From positions 310,001 through 374,000 of the forward strand of contig JAIVAN010000005.1 in the NCBI GenBank assembly GCA_020171895.1: DNA of 64,000 nt, given 5' to 3'. Positions within the stretch are counted from its first letter, which is position 1. Every line of letters begins with the position of its first letter. The position numbers and the translations under genes are program-made. Positions 28,586 to 37,330 of this stretch are shown here, one piece after another. This stretch comes from Bacillus timonensis (GTDB lineage: Bacteria > Bacillota > Bacilli > Bacillales > Bacillaceae_L). The notes below the pieces were generated by a model that did no database searches, was not told where the DNA came from, and saw nothing but the letters and a program-made list of their open reading frames with translations.

Positions 28586-29667
28586 AAAATGCATTGATAT
28601 TCTTGGTCACAGCTATATTGTTTTCTATGCTATTTACAGTTGGAAGAGTAGAAAAAGAAATTATTGATGACATCAATATATTAACAGCTGTTGGGTTTGA
28701 CAAAATAGAAGACCATAAAATCAAAGGGACAGGTGTTATTCCAGTATTTAAAGCTGATAAAAGTATTGAAAATGAACATTTCTCGGAAGTGGGTATGATA
28801 GGGAGAGAAATTATTAATTCCTTGCAAAGAAAGTCAGCAGATCCTCTCGTGACTGGGGGAATTAAGGTCTCATTATATAGCGAGAAATTAGCAAGAGACG
28901 GGATTATGGAATTTGTCGATGCATTACAGCGTGACGCAAGTATTGGTTCCAAACTATTTCTAGCAGTAGTAGATGGAGATGCGTCAGAAATATTGAATAA
29001 AAATCTAGGAAACCGAGGGACTGGATCTTACTTAGAGGTTCTACTTAGGCATAATATGGAGCGGAGAGACGTTCCGACAGTAAATCTCCATACCTTTTTA
29101 AACAGATATTATGCAGAAGGAATGGATCCTTTTCTACCATATGTAAAACTAGAAGAAAACAAAGTGAAAGTTAACGGTCTCGCCATTTTTAATGACGAAA
29201 AACTCGTGGATATAGTAAAATCAGAGGACTTATTTTTCTTTAAAGCACTTGTAGAAGAATTTGGCGATGGAGGCTATACAATAAAATTAAAAGATTCAGG
29301 AGAATTTGCTTCTATCTTAAGAATTATTTCTAGAAAGGATTTAACGGTTGAGCATTTTGAAAAAGGCACGCCAACGATAACAATTCATGTGTATTTAAAA
29401 GGCATCCTAAACGAATATACCGGGAAAGATATAGAAGGAAAGGTTATTGAAAAAATTATAAAGCAAATGGAAGAAGAAATCGTTCAGAAATCAGAGAAGT
29501 TGATAGCTCAATTTCAAGAAAAAGGCGTTGATCCAATCGGTATAGGGTATGCATGTCGAACTTCTCAGCGTAGTTATGAGGAGAAACAATTTAAAGAAAT
29601 GTATCCCAAAATTGAAATAAAGGTGAAAGCTAAGGTAGAAATTGTTGAGACGGGTGTTATTGAATAG
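28582..29667 (+). CDS. Spore germinant receptor C subunit (GerAC family), no lipobox Cys
   Basis: The 361-residue protein has the GerAC domain layout: an N-terminal hydrophobic segment, then EIIDDINILTAVGFDKIED and LRHNMERRDVPTVNLHTFLNRYY. The C-terminal half (about 200-355) ends in a conserved YPKIEIKVKAKVEI region. GerC subunits are normally lipoproteins with a Gly-Cys lipobox right after the signal segment. Here the junction reads MLFTVGRVEKE with no cysteine, so lipid attachment cannot occur by the usual route. The rest looks intact. It may be a paralogue anchored by its uncleaved segment, or partly impaired. Confidence 0.88.
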   Translation: MKNALIFLVTAILFSMLFTVGRVEKEIIDDINILTAVGFDKIEDHKIKGTGVIPVFKADKSIENEHFSEVGMIGREIINSLQRKSADPLVTGGIKVSLYSEKLARDGIMEFVDALQRDASIGSKLFLAVVDGDASEILNKNLGNRGTGSYLEVLLRHNMERRDVPTVNLHTFLNRYYAEGMDPFLPYVKLEENKVKVNGLAIFNDEKLVDIVKSEDLFFFKALVEEFGDGGYTIKLKDSGEFASILRIISRKDLTVEHFEKGTPTITIHVYLKGILNEYTGKDIEGKVIEKIIKQMEEEIVQKSEKLIAQFQEKGVDPIGIGYACRTSQRSYEEKQFKEMYPKIEIKVKAKVEIVETGVIE

Positions 29668-29836
29668 ATTAAAAAAGATGGAGAAGACGAACGAGGTAGT
29701 AATTTTAAACTAACCTTTGTTTTCACATCTTTTTTTTTTGCAGTTAGTCCAAGCATAAAAATAAGAATGTGAAAAATAATCTGATATAATTAGGGAGTCT
29801 AAATAAATAATGGATTGAAAAAATGGAGGAAATACA

Positions 29837-30790
29837 ATGCAAAAACATAAAGTTGGTGTTATTGGCTTAGGTGCAATTGGTGAGCGTTTAATAAAAGGGA
29901 TTTCTCAGCATGAATCACTAGAAGTAGTTGCGGTTTGTGATACTGCTAAAGAGCGTGTAGAAAAGGTAGCCAACGAACTTGGAGACATTCAATGGTTTAC
30001 AAGTCATTTAACGATGCTTGAAGAAGCAAAAGTTGATCTTGTATATGTGGCAGTACCTCCTAAATTTCATCATAAAATTACGTTGGATGTGGTAGACAAG
30101 GGTATACATGTGCTTTGTGAGAAGCCTTTAGCTAATTCAGTGGAAGAAGCCCATGAGATGATGCAAAAAGCAGAAGAGGCAAAGGTTGTACATGCGATGA
30201 ACTTTCCATTAAACTACAGCCCAGGCGCAAACACATTTGCAAAACTGGTGAAAGAAAATTACGTCGGTAAAATTAGACGAGTAGAACTAAATATGCATTT
30301 CCCGACATGGCCAAGATTTTGGCAGCAAAATGATTGGATTGCTGGAAGAGAGCAAGGAGGTTTCGTGTTGGAGGTAGGTGTTCACTATATTCAGCTAACG
30401 CAAAAAATCTTTGGTCCTTTAAAACATGCTACTAGTTCACTAGAATTACCTGAGGATCCAACAAAATGTGAAACGGGGATTTTTGCTTCTCTTACATTAG
30501 AAGATGGAACTCCGTTTGTCATGAATGGACTTAGCCAAATACCAGGTCAGGAACGAATTGCTTATACTGTTTATGGATCTGAAGGAACACTGTCCTTAAT
30601 AAACTGGTCAGAGCTAGAAGGTGGTAAATTAGGTGAAGATATTCTTCCAATTCCTGCTGATGAAACACTATCTTCTTCATTGTTAAATCATCTATCACTA
30701 GCATTAAATGGTAAAGAAAGTGAGCTTTATAGCTTCGTTGATGGCTATCATGCACAAGTTATTTTAGAGAAATTGAGAGAAAGTAAATAG
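29837..30790 (+). CDS. Gfo/Idh/MocA-family NAD(P)-dependent oxidoreductase
   Basis: The 317-residue protein has an N-terminal Rossmann domain with GVIGLGAIGERL (about 6-17), the family signature LCEKPLANSVEEA (about 95-107) and the C-terminal alpha/beta domain. It oxidises or reduces a sugar or related polyol; the substrate is not evident. GGAGG lies before the ATG. It appears to be monocistronic, with a strong terminator at 30836. Confidence 0.85.
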   Translation: MQKHKVGVIGLGAIGERLIKGISQHESLEVVAVCDTAKERVEKVANELGDIQWFTSHLTMLEEAKVDLVYVAVPPKFHHKITLDVVDKGIHVLCEKPLANSVEEAHEMMQKAEEAKVVHAMNFPLNYSPGANTFAKLVKENYVGKIRRVELNMHFPTWPRFWQQNDWIAGREQGGFVLEVGVHYIQLTQKIFGPLKHATSSLELPEDPTKCETGIFASLTLEDGTPFVMNGLSQIPGQERIAYTVYGSEGTLSLINWSELEGGKLGEDILPIPADETLSSSLLNHLSLALNGKESELYSFVDGYHAQVILEKLRESK

Positions 30791-30835
30791 TTGGTATAAG
30801 GATACATCCAATTCATCTAAAAAGTATATATAACA

Positions 30836-30870
30836 AAAAGCACTTCACAAATCTGCGAAGTGCTTTTTTA
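30836..30870. terminator. Bidirectional terminator between convergent genes
   Basis: AAAAGCACTTC and its complement CGAAGTGCTTTTTT form a strong stem with A/T tracts on each side. Confidence 0.9.
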
Positions 30871-30880
30871 TGAGCAATAT

Positions 30881-31876
30881 TTATTTCACGTAAATTTTTT
30901 CTAAATCATCAAGCATTAAATTTGCAGCTAATACGCCACCTGCTGTATTCCAAATCGCATCATCTACTTTGTGAACGTTTCCTGCTTGAACTGCACTTAA
31001 ATTATTCCAAAGAGCATCAGTTGTCCACTCTTCTTCTGTTTGATTTGCTGTACCGTCACCAGTTTCATATGTGAAGTAGAATATCATATCTCCGTCCAAT
31101 TCAGGGATTTGCTCTTTCCCTACTTCTCTAGCAAACATGTTATCAGGTTTATCAGCAAATAATGCTTCTAAATTAGCAGGACGATTAAATCCAAGTTGAT
31201 TTAGAATAACGCCTGAAAATGAGTCAGTATAATAAATTCTCGTCTTACCTGCCATAAAACGTACAACTGAAATTTCAGAAGAAAGCTCATCACCGATTTT
31301 TTCTTTCATTGTAGCAATTCTCTCATCGAAATTAGCGATGACCTTTTTACCTTCTTCTTCTTTATTTAAAGCTTTAGCATATAACTCAAAGTTTTCCTTC
31401 CAGTTACCTTTTAATGTTTCTGAAAAAACAGTCGGTGCAATTGCTGTTAATTGATCATAAATTTGTTCTTGTCTTAATTTATTCCCAATAATTAGATCTG
31501 GTTGAAGGGCTGCAATTGTTTCAACACTCACTTCACTTTCTAAGCCAACAACTTCTACACCTTCCATTTGGGTAGCAATATGATCATACCAAGGATCACC
31601 TAGCCAAGATTTTACAGCACCAACAGGTGTTACTCCTAGTGCAAGAAGTGCTTCTGTTCCCTCGTTTGTTAAGATAACTACTTTTTTAGGTGTCATCGGT
31701 ATTTCAGTTGTTCCCATTGCGTGTTCAACTGTATATGGTTTTTCTTCGGCAACTTTCTCTTTATCCGTTCCTTCTGAAGAATTTTCTTTTTCAGCACTAC
31801 ATCCTACAAGTAGCATTGTAAGAGATAAAGAAAGAGCAAGTGCTGTTAAAAATCGCTTATTAAGTTTGTTAAACAT
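30881..31876 (-). CDS. yfiY: Siderophore-binding lipoprotein (YfiY-like)
   Basis: This is the substrate-binding protein of a ferric-siderophore ABC importer. The 331-residue precursor has a lipoprotein signal with lipobox LLVGC (Cys26). The FepB/FecB-type domain has KPYTVEHAMGTTEIPMTPKK and VVILTNEGTEALLALGVTPV, closely resembling B. subtilis YfiY (hydroxamate-citrate siderophores, from memory). ATG 31876 is chosen over a longer frame because GGAGG lies 7 bases upstream and the signal peptide starts there. It is divergent from the permease operon. A promoter with a Fur box lies directly upstream. Confidence 0.9.
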   Translation of the reverse strand: MFNKLNKRFLTALALSLSLTMLLVGCSAEKENSSEGTDKEKVAEEKPYTVEHAMGTTEIPMTPKKVVILTNEGTEALLALGVTPVGAVKSWLGDPWYDHIATQMEGVEVVGLESEVSVETIAALQPDLIIGNKLRQEQIYDQLTAIAPTVFSETLKGNWKENFELYAKALNKEEEGKKVIANFDERIATMKEKIGDELSSEISVVRFMAGKTRIYYTDSFSGVILNQLGFNRPANLEALFADKPDNMFAREVGKEQIPELDGDMIFYFTYETGDGTANQTEEEWTTDALWNNLSAVQAGNVHKVDDAIWNTAGGVLAANLMLDDLEKIYVK

Positions 31877-31895
31877 ATGTATTCCTCCATCTATT

Positions 31896-31914
31896 TGATA
31901 ATGATTTTCATTTA
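31896..31914 (-). promoter_or_regulatory. Fur box of yfiY
   Basis: TGATAATGATTTTCA fits the 7-1-7 Fur motif and sits at the predicted transcription start of the minus-strand promoter. Confidence 0.85.
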
Positions 31915-31922
31915 CAGTTATG

Positions 31923-31951
31923 ATGATAATAAGTGGAATATATTTTGTCAA
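31923..31951 (-). promoter_or_regulatory. Probable SigA promoter of yfiY
   Basis: On the minus strand, TTGACA (31951-31946), 17 bases, then TATCAT (31928-31923). The Fur box lies just downstream. Confidence 0.75.
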
Positions 31952-31959
31952 TAGAAAAG

Positions 31960-32000
31960 TGAAAATGATTCTCAAATTAATTGACAGTGATTCTCAATTA
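31960..32000 (+). promoter_or_regulatory. Two Fur boxes upstream of the permease operon
   Basis: TGAAAATGATTCTCA (31960-31974) and TGACAGTGATTCTCA (31982-31996) both fit the 7-1-7 Fur motif, 22 bases apart. The second overlaps the forward promoter. Confidence 0.8.
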
Positions 32001-32009
32001 CAATAGACT
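31981..32009 (+). promoter_or_regulatory. Probable forward promoter toward yfiZ-yfhA-yusV
   Basis: TTGACA, 17 bases, then TAGACT, overlapping a Fur box. It faces the permease genes, whose first codon is about 820 bases away beyond three hairpin elements. Confidence 0.6.
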
Positions 32010-32035
32010 ATTAGAGGATTAAACAAATAAAATGA

Positions 32036-32194
32036 CTACCCTGAAAATACGACACTGTATAAGGGGTGTTAATCTGCGTTGCAGAACTCTCGCTTTCCGC
32101 GGGGCGCTTCTTGAGCCTCCTCGGCTTCGCCTGTGGGGTCTCAAGCCTAGCGCAATTCCCGCAGGAGTCTCGGTTCTTCCACTCCGATTAACAC
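32036..32194 (+). repeat. Nested hairpin element R3 (first of a three-copy array)
   Basis: The left flank CTACCCTGAAAATAC begins at 32036; GTGTTAATC and GATTAACAC bound the hairpin. The inner stem is GCGCT/AGCGC with CTTGAG/CTCAAG, and the tip is GGCTTCGCC. Linker 32195-32286 carries ACATTCTATA, TTCACATTTTCATCC and a CCATG...CATGG palindrome. Confidence 0.92.
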
Positions 32195-32286
32195 GCAACA
32201 TTACTTAAAAAACAACATTCTATAGACGAAAAAGTCAAGTTCACATTTTCATCCTCCATGGTGCAATTCACAAATTGCATGGAAGT

Positions 32287-32446
32287 CTACCCTGAAAATA
32301 CGGACCTAAACATGGGGTGTTAATCTGCGTTGCAGAACTCTCGCTTTCCGCAGGGCGCTTCTTGAGCCTCCTCGGCTTATGCCTGTGGGGTCTCAAGCCT
32401 AGCGCAATTCCCGCAGGAGTCTCGGTTCTTCCACTCCGATTAACAC
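32287..32446 (+). repeat. Nested hairpin element R4 (second of the array)
   Basis: It begins 251 bases after R3 with the same left flank and is nearly identical to it, apart from the tip GGCTTATGCC and CCGCAGGGCGC in place of CCGCGGGGCGC. The linker to R5 (32447-32539) matches that after R3. Confidence 0.92.
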
Positions 32447-32539
32447 GCATGAATGACTTAAAAGCCAACATTCTATAAATGCAAAAATCCAGTTCACATT
32501 TTAATGCGCCATGGTGCAACTTTTAAATTGCATGGCAGT

Positions 32540-32701
32540 CTACCCTGAAAATACAAATCTGAATATGGGGTGTTAACCTGCGTTACAGGACTTTCGCTTT
32601 CCGCAGGGCGCTTCTTGGGCCTCCTCGGCGTTTACGCCTGTGGGGTCCGGGGCGCGGCGCATCTCCTGCAGGAGTCTCGGTCCTTCCACTACGGTTAACA
32701 C
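32540..32701 (+). repeat. Nested hairpin element R5 (third of the array, diverged)
   Basis: It begins 253 bases after R4. The tip is GGCGTTTACGCC. The terminal repeats are GTGTTAACC and GGTTAACAC, which have changed together relative to R3. The middle stem has diverged (CTTGGG facing a GTCCGGGGCGC region). The linker remnant runs to about 32790, just before the permease gene. Confidence 0.9.
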
Positions 32702-32827
32702 GAAAGAATTACTAATGGCCAACATTCTATATACGTAAAAATTCAGTTTGCATTTTCACCCTTCATGGTGCCAATTTTAGAAGTCTATCATAAAAAAAAT
32801 TAAAAAATGAATTTAGGAGTATCATAT

Positions 32828-33829
32828 ATGTTATCTACGAACATAAATAGGTCAATTGGATTGATAGTAGGTTTTATTCTATTAATCTTTTCTATGTGTC
32901 TTAGTATCGTTTATGGATATGCGAATACAACTTGGACGATGGCCATAGAATCTTTTACAAATTTTAATGGATCAAATGAACATATCATTATTTCAACGGT
33001 TCGCTTACCTAGGGCTCTTATTGCAGCGTCTGTTGGTGCGAGTCTAGCGATAGCGGGAGTTTTAATGCAAGCGTTAACAAAGAATCCTTTGGCTTCACCT
33101 GGTATTTTTGGTATTAATGCAGGTGCAGGCTTTTTTATCGTAGTTGCAGCGTCTGTCTTTTCAATATCATCCTTACAGGCATTTACATGGATTGCATTCC
33201 TAGGTGCGGCAATCGCAGCTTTTACTGTTTATTTTATCGGTTCGGCAGGGCGGGAAGGTTTAACGCCAGTGAAACTAACGTTAGCTGGAGCAGCAATGGC
33301 AGCTTTATTTTCTTCTTTTACGCAAGGCTTTCTTGTAGTAGATGAAGTGGCCTTAGATCAAGTTTTATTTTGGTTAGCAGGCTCTGTCCAAGGGAGAAAA
33401 TTAGAAATACTCTATAGTGTTCTACCATATTTAGCAATAGCGTGGCTATTGTCCATAATGATTTCTAATAAAATGAATATCTTAACAATGGGAGAAGATG
33501 TTGCAAAAGGCTTAGGGCAGCGTACAGGAATGGTGAAGCTTTTAGCAGCCATTGTGATTATTCTCTTAGCTGGTGGATCTGTAGCTGTGGCAGGTCCTAT
33601 AGGTTTTATTGGTATTGTCATTCCACATATTGCGCGATATTTAGTGGGATTTGATCATCGGTGGGTGATTCCTTATAGTGCCGTACTTGGAGCAATACTC
33701 CTCGAGATTGCAGATATTGGTGCTCGTTATGTCGTTATGCCCGAGGAAGTACCAGTAGGTGTCATGACTGCATTCATTGGGACTCCGTTTTTTATCTACA
33801 TTGCTCGTAGGGGGTTACACAAAAAATGA
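32828..33829 (+). CDS. yfiZ: Iron-siderophore ABC transporter permease (YfiZ-like)
   Basis: This is an FecCD-family permease, one of two that form the membrane channel of the siderophore importer. The 333-residue protein has about nine or ten membrane segments. Signatures are RLPRALIAASVGASLAIAGV (about 61-80), the LTKNPLASPGIFGINAGAG loop and VAGPIGFIGIVIPHIARYLVG (about 258-278), which contacts the ATPase. ATG 32828 is preferred to ATG 32807 because AGGAG lies 8 bases upstream. Its end overlaps the next permease in an ATGA junction. It is probably transcribed from the distant Fur-controlled promoter at 31981. Confidence 0.93.
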   Translation: MLSTNINRSIGLIVGFILLIFSMCLSIVYGYANTTWTMAIESFTNFNGSNEHIIISTVRLPRALIAASVGASLAIAGVLMQALTKNPLASPGIFGINAGAGFFIVVAASVFSISSLQAFTWIAFLGAAIAAFTVYFIGSAGREGLTPVKLTLAGAAMAALFSSFTQGFLVVDEVALDQVLFWLAGSVQGRKLEILYSVLPYLAIAWLLSIMISNKMNILTMGEDVAKGLGQRTGMVKLLAAIVIILLAGGSVAVAGPIGFIGIVIPHIARYLVGFDHRWVIPYSAVLGAILLEIADIGARYVVMPEEVPVGVMTAFIGTPFFIYIARRGLHKK

Positions 33830-34884
33830 ATAAATACAAAACTGTTCGGTTCGGTCGTGATCATTCGATTTCATTTCTATTGGATAAAAAATCTATCTAT
33901 ATAGTAGCGATTCTATTATTCTTTACAATCACCTTATTTTTAGTAAGTACAGGTATTGGTGAAATGAACTATAATCCTCTAACTGTTTTAAGTGTCCTTG
34001 CAGGATTTGGAACGGACATGCAGGAGTTAGTTATTAAGCAGTTTCGTCTTCCTCGAATTATTATCGCACTATTAGTAGGAATAAGTTTGGCAATAGCAGG
34101 GAGTATTTTACAGGGAGTGATTAGAAATCCATTAGCTTCCCCAGAAATTATTGGGATAACAGGTGGTGCGTCCGTTGGAGTTGTTTCCTTCTTGGCAGCC
34201 TTTAGCGATGCTAATAATGCATTAACAGTTAGTATTAAATGGATGCCCGTTTCAGCTTTTTTAGGTGCTACTTTTATTGCTGTTATTGTATACCTCCTGT
34301 CCTGGAAAAATGGTGTGTCTCCATTTAGACTTGTTTTAATCGGAATCGGTGTTTCTGCTCTTATGCAAGCTTTGACGACAATGTTTATGATTATGGGACC
34401 GATTTATCGTGCGACTCAGGCAAATATTTGGATAACTGGCTCTGTTTATGGGTCAAACTGGTCACATGTATTGATTTTAGCTCCTGTAGTTTTCATTCTA
34501 GTGATGATCAGCTTAGTATTAGCAAGACATTTAAATGTTCAAGAATTGGGAGATGAATTAGCTAAGGGAATTGGAAGTGCAGTTCAGAAGCAACGACTTC
34601 TCCTTTTATTAGTAAGCACTGCCTTAACAGGAAGTGCTGTAGCATTTGCGGGTGGCATCGGATTCGTAGGATTAATGGCACCTCATATTGCGAGGCGACT
34701 TGTTGGTTCAGCATTTGGTGCATTACTACCTACAGCTGCCTTTATCGGTGCAATCCTAGTAATGGCTGCAGATCTCATAGGAAGAACTTTATTCTCACCA
34801 TTAGAGGTGCCAGCTGGAGTATTTACAGCAGCAATCGGAGCACCATATTTTATTTATTTACTATATAAAAGTCGAAATTCCTAG
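33826..34884 (+). CDS. yfhA: Iron-siderophore ABC transporter permease (YfhA-like)
   Basis: This second FecCD permease of the importer has 352 residues and about ten membrane segments. It has [20 protein letters not shown] (about 76-95), [21 protein letters not shown] and [22 protein letters not shown] near 280-300. An N-terminal extension of about 25 residues precedes the first segment. Translation is coupled to yfiZ by a 4-base overlap. The ATPase gene follows after 14 bases. Confidence 0.93.
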   Translation: MNKYKTVRFGRDHSISFLLDKKSIYIVAILLFFTITLFLVSTGIGEMNYNPLTVLSVLAGFGTDMQELVIKQFRLPRIIIALLVGISLAIAGSILQGVIRNPLASPEIIGITGGASVGVVSFLAAFSDANNALTVSIKWMPVSAFLGATFIAVIVYLLSWKNGVSPFRLVLIGIGVSALMQALTTMFMIMGPIYRATQANIWITGSVYGSNWSHVLILAPVVFILVMISLVLARHLNVQELGDELAKGIGSAVQKQRLLLLLVSTALTGSAVAFAGGIGFVGLMAPHIARRLVGSAFGALLPTAAFIGAILVMAADLIGRTLFSPLEVPAGVFTAAIGAPYFIYLLYKSRNS

Positions 34885-34898
34885 GTGAAGGGGACAGA

Positions 34899-35711
34899 AT
34901 GATGAACTCACTAGAAACAAAATCACTAACATTAGCATACGGAGATACCGTTATTATAGAAGATTTACATGTGCAGTTACCTAAAGGAAAAATTACTGTT
35001 TTTATTGGTGGAAACGGCTGTGGAAAATCTACACTGTTACGTTCAATTGCTAGGTTGTTAAAGCCGGTAAGTGGCTCAGTTTTAGTAAATGAAAAAGATA
35101 TATCTACTATGCCAACAAAGGAAGTGGCTAAAAAGCTGGCTATTCTGCCACAAGGTCCAGTTGCACCAGAAGGATTAACTGTGCTTCAACTTGTTAAGCA
35201 AGGGCGATATCCGTATCAAAATTGGTATAAACAGTGGTCAGAAGAAGACGAAACGATCGTAAAAAAAGCGTTAAACGCAACTGGAATGGTAGAGCTATCT
35301 GAGCGCACAGTTGATTCTTTATCTGGTGGTCAACGTCAAAGAGCTTGGATTGCTATGACTTTGGCCCAACAAACGGATATTATTTTACTAGACGAGCCGA
35401 CTACTTATTTAGATATGACTCATCAAATTGAAATCTTGGATCTCTTGTTTGAATTAAATGAACAAGAAGGTCGTACCATTGTGATGGTACTCCATGATTT
35501 AAATTTAGCATGTCGTTACGCTCACCATATTGTTGCGATTAAAAATAAAACAATTTATAACCAGGGGAAACCAGAGGAAGTTATCAATACAAAACTGGTT
35601 AAGGATGTATTTGATATGGACTGCGAAATTACTGAAGATCCTTTATTTGGGACCCCACTTTGCATTCCGCACGGTAAAGGAAGAAGGATATTAAAGAAGG
35701 TAGGCGTCTAA
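34899..35711 (+). CDS. yusV: Siderophore ABC transporter ATP-binding protein (YusV-like)
   Basis: The ATPase powers siderophore import. The 270-residue protein has Walker [10 protein letters not shown] (about 38-46), the Q-loop in AILPQGP, the signature [17 protein letters not shown] (about 139-155), Walker [14 protein letters not shown] and the H-loop VLHDLN. Its size and its proximity to yusU match B. subtilis YusV. In this genome it lies in one operon with the two permeases and an FhuF-like protein. ATG 34899 or 34902 follows AAGGGGA. Confidence 0.93.
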   Translation: MMNSLETKSLTLAYGDTVIIEDLHVQLPKGKITVFIGGNGCGKSTLLRSIARLLKPVSGSVLVNEKDISTMPTKEVAKKLAILPQGPVAPEGLTVLQLVKQGRYPYQNWYKQWSEEDETIVKKALNATGMVELSERTVDSLSGGQRQRAWIAMTLAQQTDIILLDEPTTYLDMTHQIEILDLLFELNEQEGRTIVMVLHDLNLACRYAHHIVAIKNKTIYNQGKPEEVINTKLVKDVFDMDCEITEDPLFGTPLCIPHGKGRRILKKVGV

Positions 35712-35712
35712 T

Positions 35713-36480
35713 ATGAGAAACACACTCCAACCTGAACAAATAACCAAGCTTAAGGAATTTCGACTTACAACCGAATCTTATGAGTCTAAGTTCTCGGTAA
35801 ATCTTGGTATTCTTTTAGAAGATAGGAATCTTTCAGAGTATCTTACAAGCCTTCAAGCAAAATTAAATGCTCCTTCAAAGAAGGTTTCGGCATCAATGTT
35901 TGCGAAACGATTCGGTTTTTTTGCTGTTTTACATCTTTATGCAATGACAATGCTAAATAAAGAACTGCAGTCTACTCTTCAAGATACTTTTATAGAAGTA
36001 GATGAAACACTTGGGAATCTATGGCTTCCTAGCTTTCGAATTGAACAGCTATCAGTAAATGGTTGTTTAGATCACGAACGGGTAGAGTGGAGAGAAAAAG
36101 TAGTTACATCAATTTTTGCAAAGCAAATCAGTCCGATTATTTCACTTTTATCAAAGGAGGCAAATATTTCAAAGCTGATTCTTTGGGAAAATGTTGCGAT
36201 TTATATTTTCTGGTTATATGAAAGATTATTAGAAGATCCTTCAAACGAAAAAGAAAAGCTTCAAATACAGGAGGATTTTGATTATATTGTGAAGCATGCC
36301 CCAGGTAAATTGTTCGGCTCTTATAATCGTAATCCAATTTCTCGAAATTTTAATGAAAAAATGTATATCGAAACCTTTAAAAAGGAAGTTCGAGTAAGGA
36401 ACACATGCTGTTTATACTATGAAACAACAGAAAAAGGTGACCGTTGTCAAACATGTCCTGTAACGTGTAAATTTGGGTGA
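35713..36480 (+). CDS. FhuF-like ferric-siderophore reductase
   Basis: The 255-residue protein ends in a cysteine motif of the FhuF [2Fe-2S] type: Cys-Cys, 11 residues, then Cys-x2-Cys (NTCCLYYETTEKGDRC and CQTCPVTCK), with one further Cys. FhuF-type proteins release iron from imported siderophores by reduction. The upstream region (about 1-220) resembles the IucA/IucC-like C-terminal domain family only loosely. It starts one base after the yusV stop, so it belongs to the operon. The function is inferred from the motif and neighbours. Confidence 0.85.
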   Translation: MRNTLQPEQITKLKEFRLTTESYESKFSVNLGILLEDRNLSEYLTSLQAKLNAPSKKVSASMFAKRFGFFAVLHLYAMTMLNKELQSTLQDTFIEVDETLGNLWLPSFRIEQLSVNGCLDHERVEWREKVVTSIFAKQISPIISLLSKEANISKLILWENVAIYIFWLYERLLEDPSNEKEKLQIQEDFDYIVKHAPGKLFGSYNRNPISRNFNEKMYIETFKKEVRVRNTCCLYYETTEKGDRCQTCPVTCKFG

Positions 36481-36588
36481 TGAGTGGGAAGTGTTAATAT
36501 TTTCTGATTTTGGAATGGCACTAATGTTCTAGTTTTCGAATAGTCCAAGCTCACTCTTCATACATAATTAGTAAGACACAATATAGGA

Positions 36589-36900
36589 GTGATTCACATT
36601 ACAGAAGAAAACAACAAGAAAAAAAACTCAGAAAATGTCTTAAAACACACTTCGGGTAAAGCCAATGACCTCGTCCATAAAACGGTTGATACTGCAAACA
36701 AAGTGGTTAAAAGCGTTTCAGGAGAAGGTGGTCTAGTCGGGAAAGTGACAGATACGTCTGCAGATATTATAAAAAACACATCGAGTTTTGGGAATGATGT
36801 TGTTGGAAAAACAGTTGATACGACAACCAAAACAGTAAAGTCTACCTCGAAAGCAGTAAAAGGTGCTGCCGAAAAGGTATTTCGTTCGAAGAAAAAATAG
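36589..36900 (+). CDS. Small Lys/Thr-rich repeat protein with an unusual start
   Basis: I do not recognise this protein of about 100 residues. It is highly charged and rich in Lys, Thr, Val and Gly. It contains an imperfect repeat: HKTVDTANKVVKSVSGEGG, GKVTDTSADIIKNTSS, GKTVDTTTKTVKSTSKAVKG. This pattern resembles LEA-like or amphipathic stress proteins. There is no ATG near the ribosome site. AGGAG (36585-36589) overlaps the only GTG (36589), while ATT at 36598, in the same frame, has an ideal 8-base spacing. The gene lies between the siderophore operon and yusU. Confidence 0.6.
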   Translation: MIHITEENNKKKNSENVLKHTSGKANDLVHKTVDTANKVVKSVSGEGGLVGKVTDTSADIIKNTSSFGNDVVGKTVDTTTKTVKSTSKAVKGAAEKVFRSKKK

Positions 36901-37024
36901 AGAAATAAATTGGGAAAAGGCAGCTTCGTTTGCCTTTTCTTTTGTTTTTTCTATCTTGAGATTTAAACATTTCTAAAAAATCAATTATAATAGAAAGAAT
37001 AAATGACGACAGGAGGGATTTACC

Positions 37025-37273
37025 TTGAACGAAAAACTAAATGAACAATTTGATGGATTACTTGAAAAATATACAGAGCTTTTGCTTGGAGAGACATCTC
37101 CAGAGCTAAAAGAAAAAGTGAAGATGTGGGCGCTTTATACACACATTGCAAAATCAATGCCACCATTAGCCAAGCATTGGAATGAATCATATCCAGACGC
37201 AAAAGAAGGAATGAAAGAAATTATCGCAGAGATTAAAAAGTTAAATGAAGAGCACCGATCAGCAAAAAAATAA
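37025..37273 (+). CDS. yusU: YusU family protein (DUF2573)
   Basis: The 82-residue acidic, helical protein is of unknown function: MNEKLNEQFDGLLEKYTELL, then KMWALYTHIAKSMPPLAKHW. It matches YusU as I remember it and lies close to a yusV homologue, as in B. subtilis. It starts with TTG at 37025, 8 bases after AGGAGG. A terminator follows. Confidence 0.8.
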   Translation: MNEKLNEQFDGLLEKYTELLLGETSPELKEKVKMWALYTHIAKSMPPLAKHWNESYPDAKEGMKEIIAEIKKLNEEHRSAKK

Positions 37274-37313
37274 CTGGATTGTCCTAAAAAAGGCAGTCCA
37301 GTTTTTTTATTGT
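37272..37313 (+). terminator. Terminator after yusU
   Basis: AACTGGA pairs with TCCAGTT, with an inner TGTCC/GGCA region, followed by a run of T. Confidence 0.75.
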
Positions 37314-37330
37314 GATTATAGAGTTTTTCA

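Noticed and set aside
32019-32519. Minus-strand frames (also near 10816, 17714, 39675 and 61122) with shared Arg/Pro-rich sequences
   Set aside because: They lie inside the hairpin elements, and their similarity comes from the repeat DNA. No ribosome sites and no independent coding signal.
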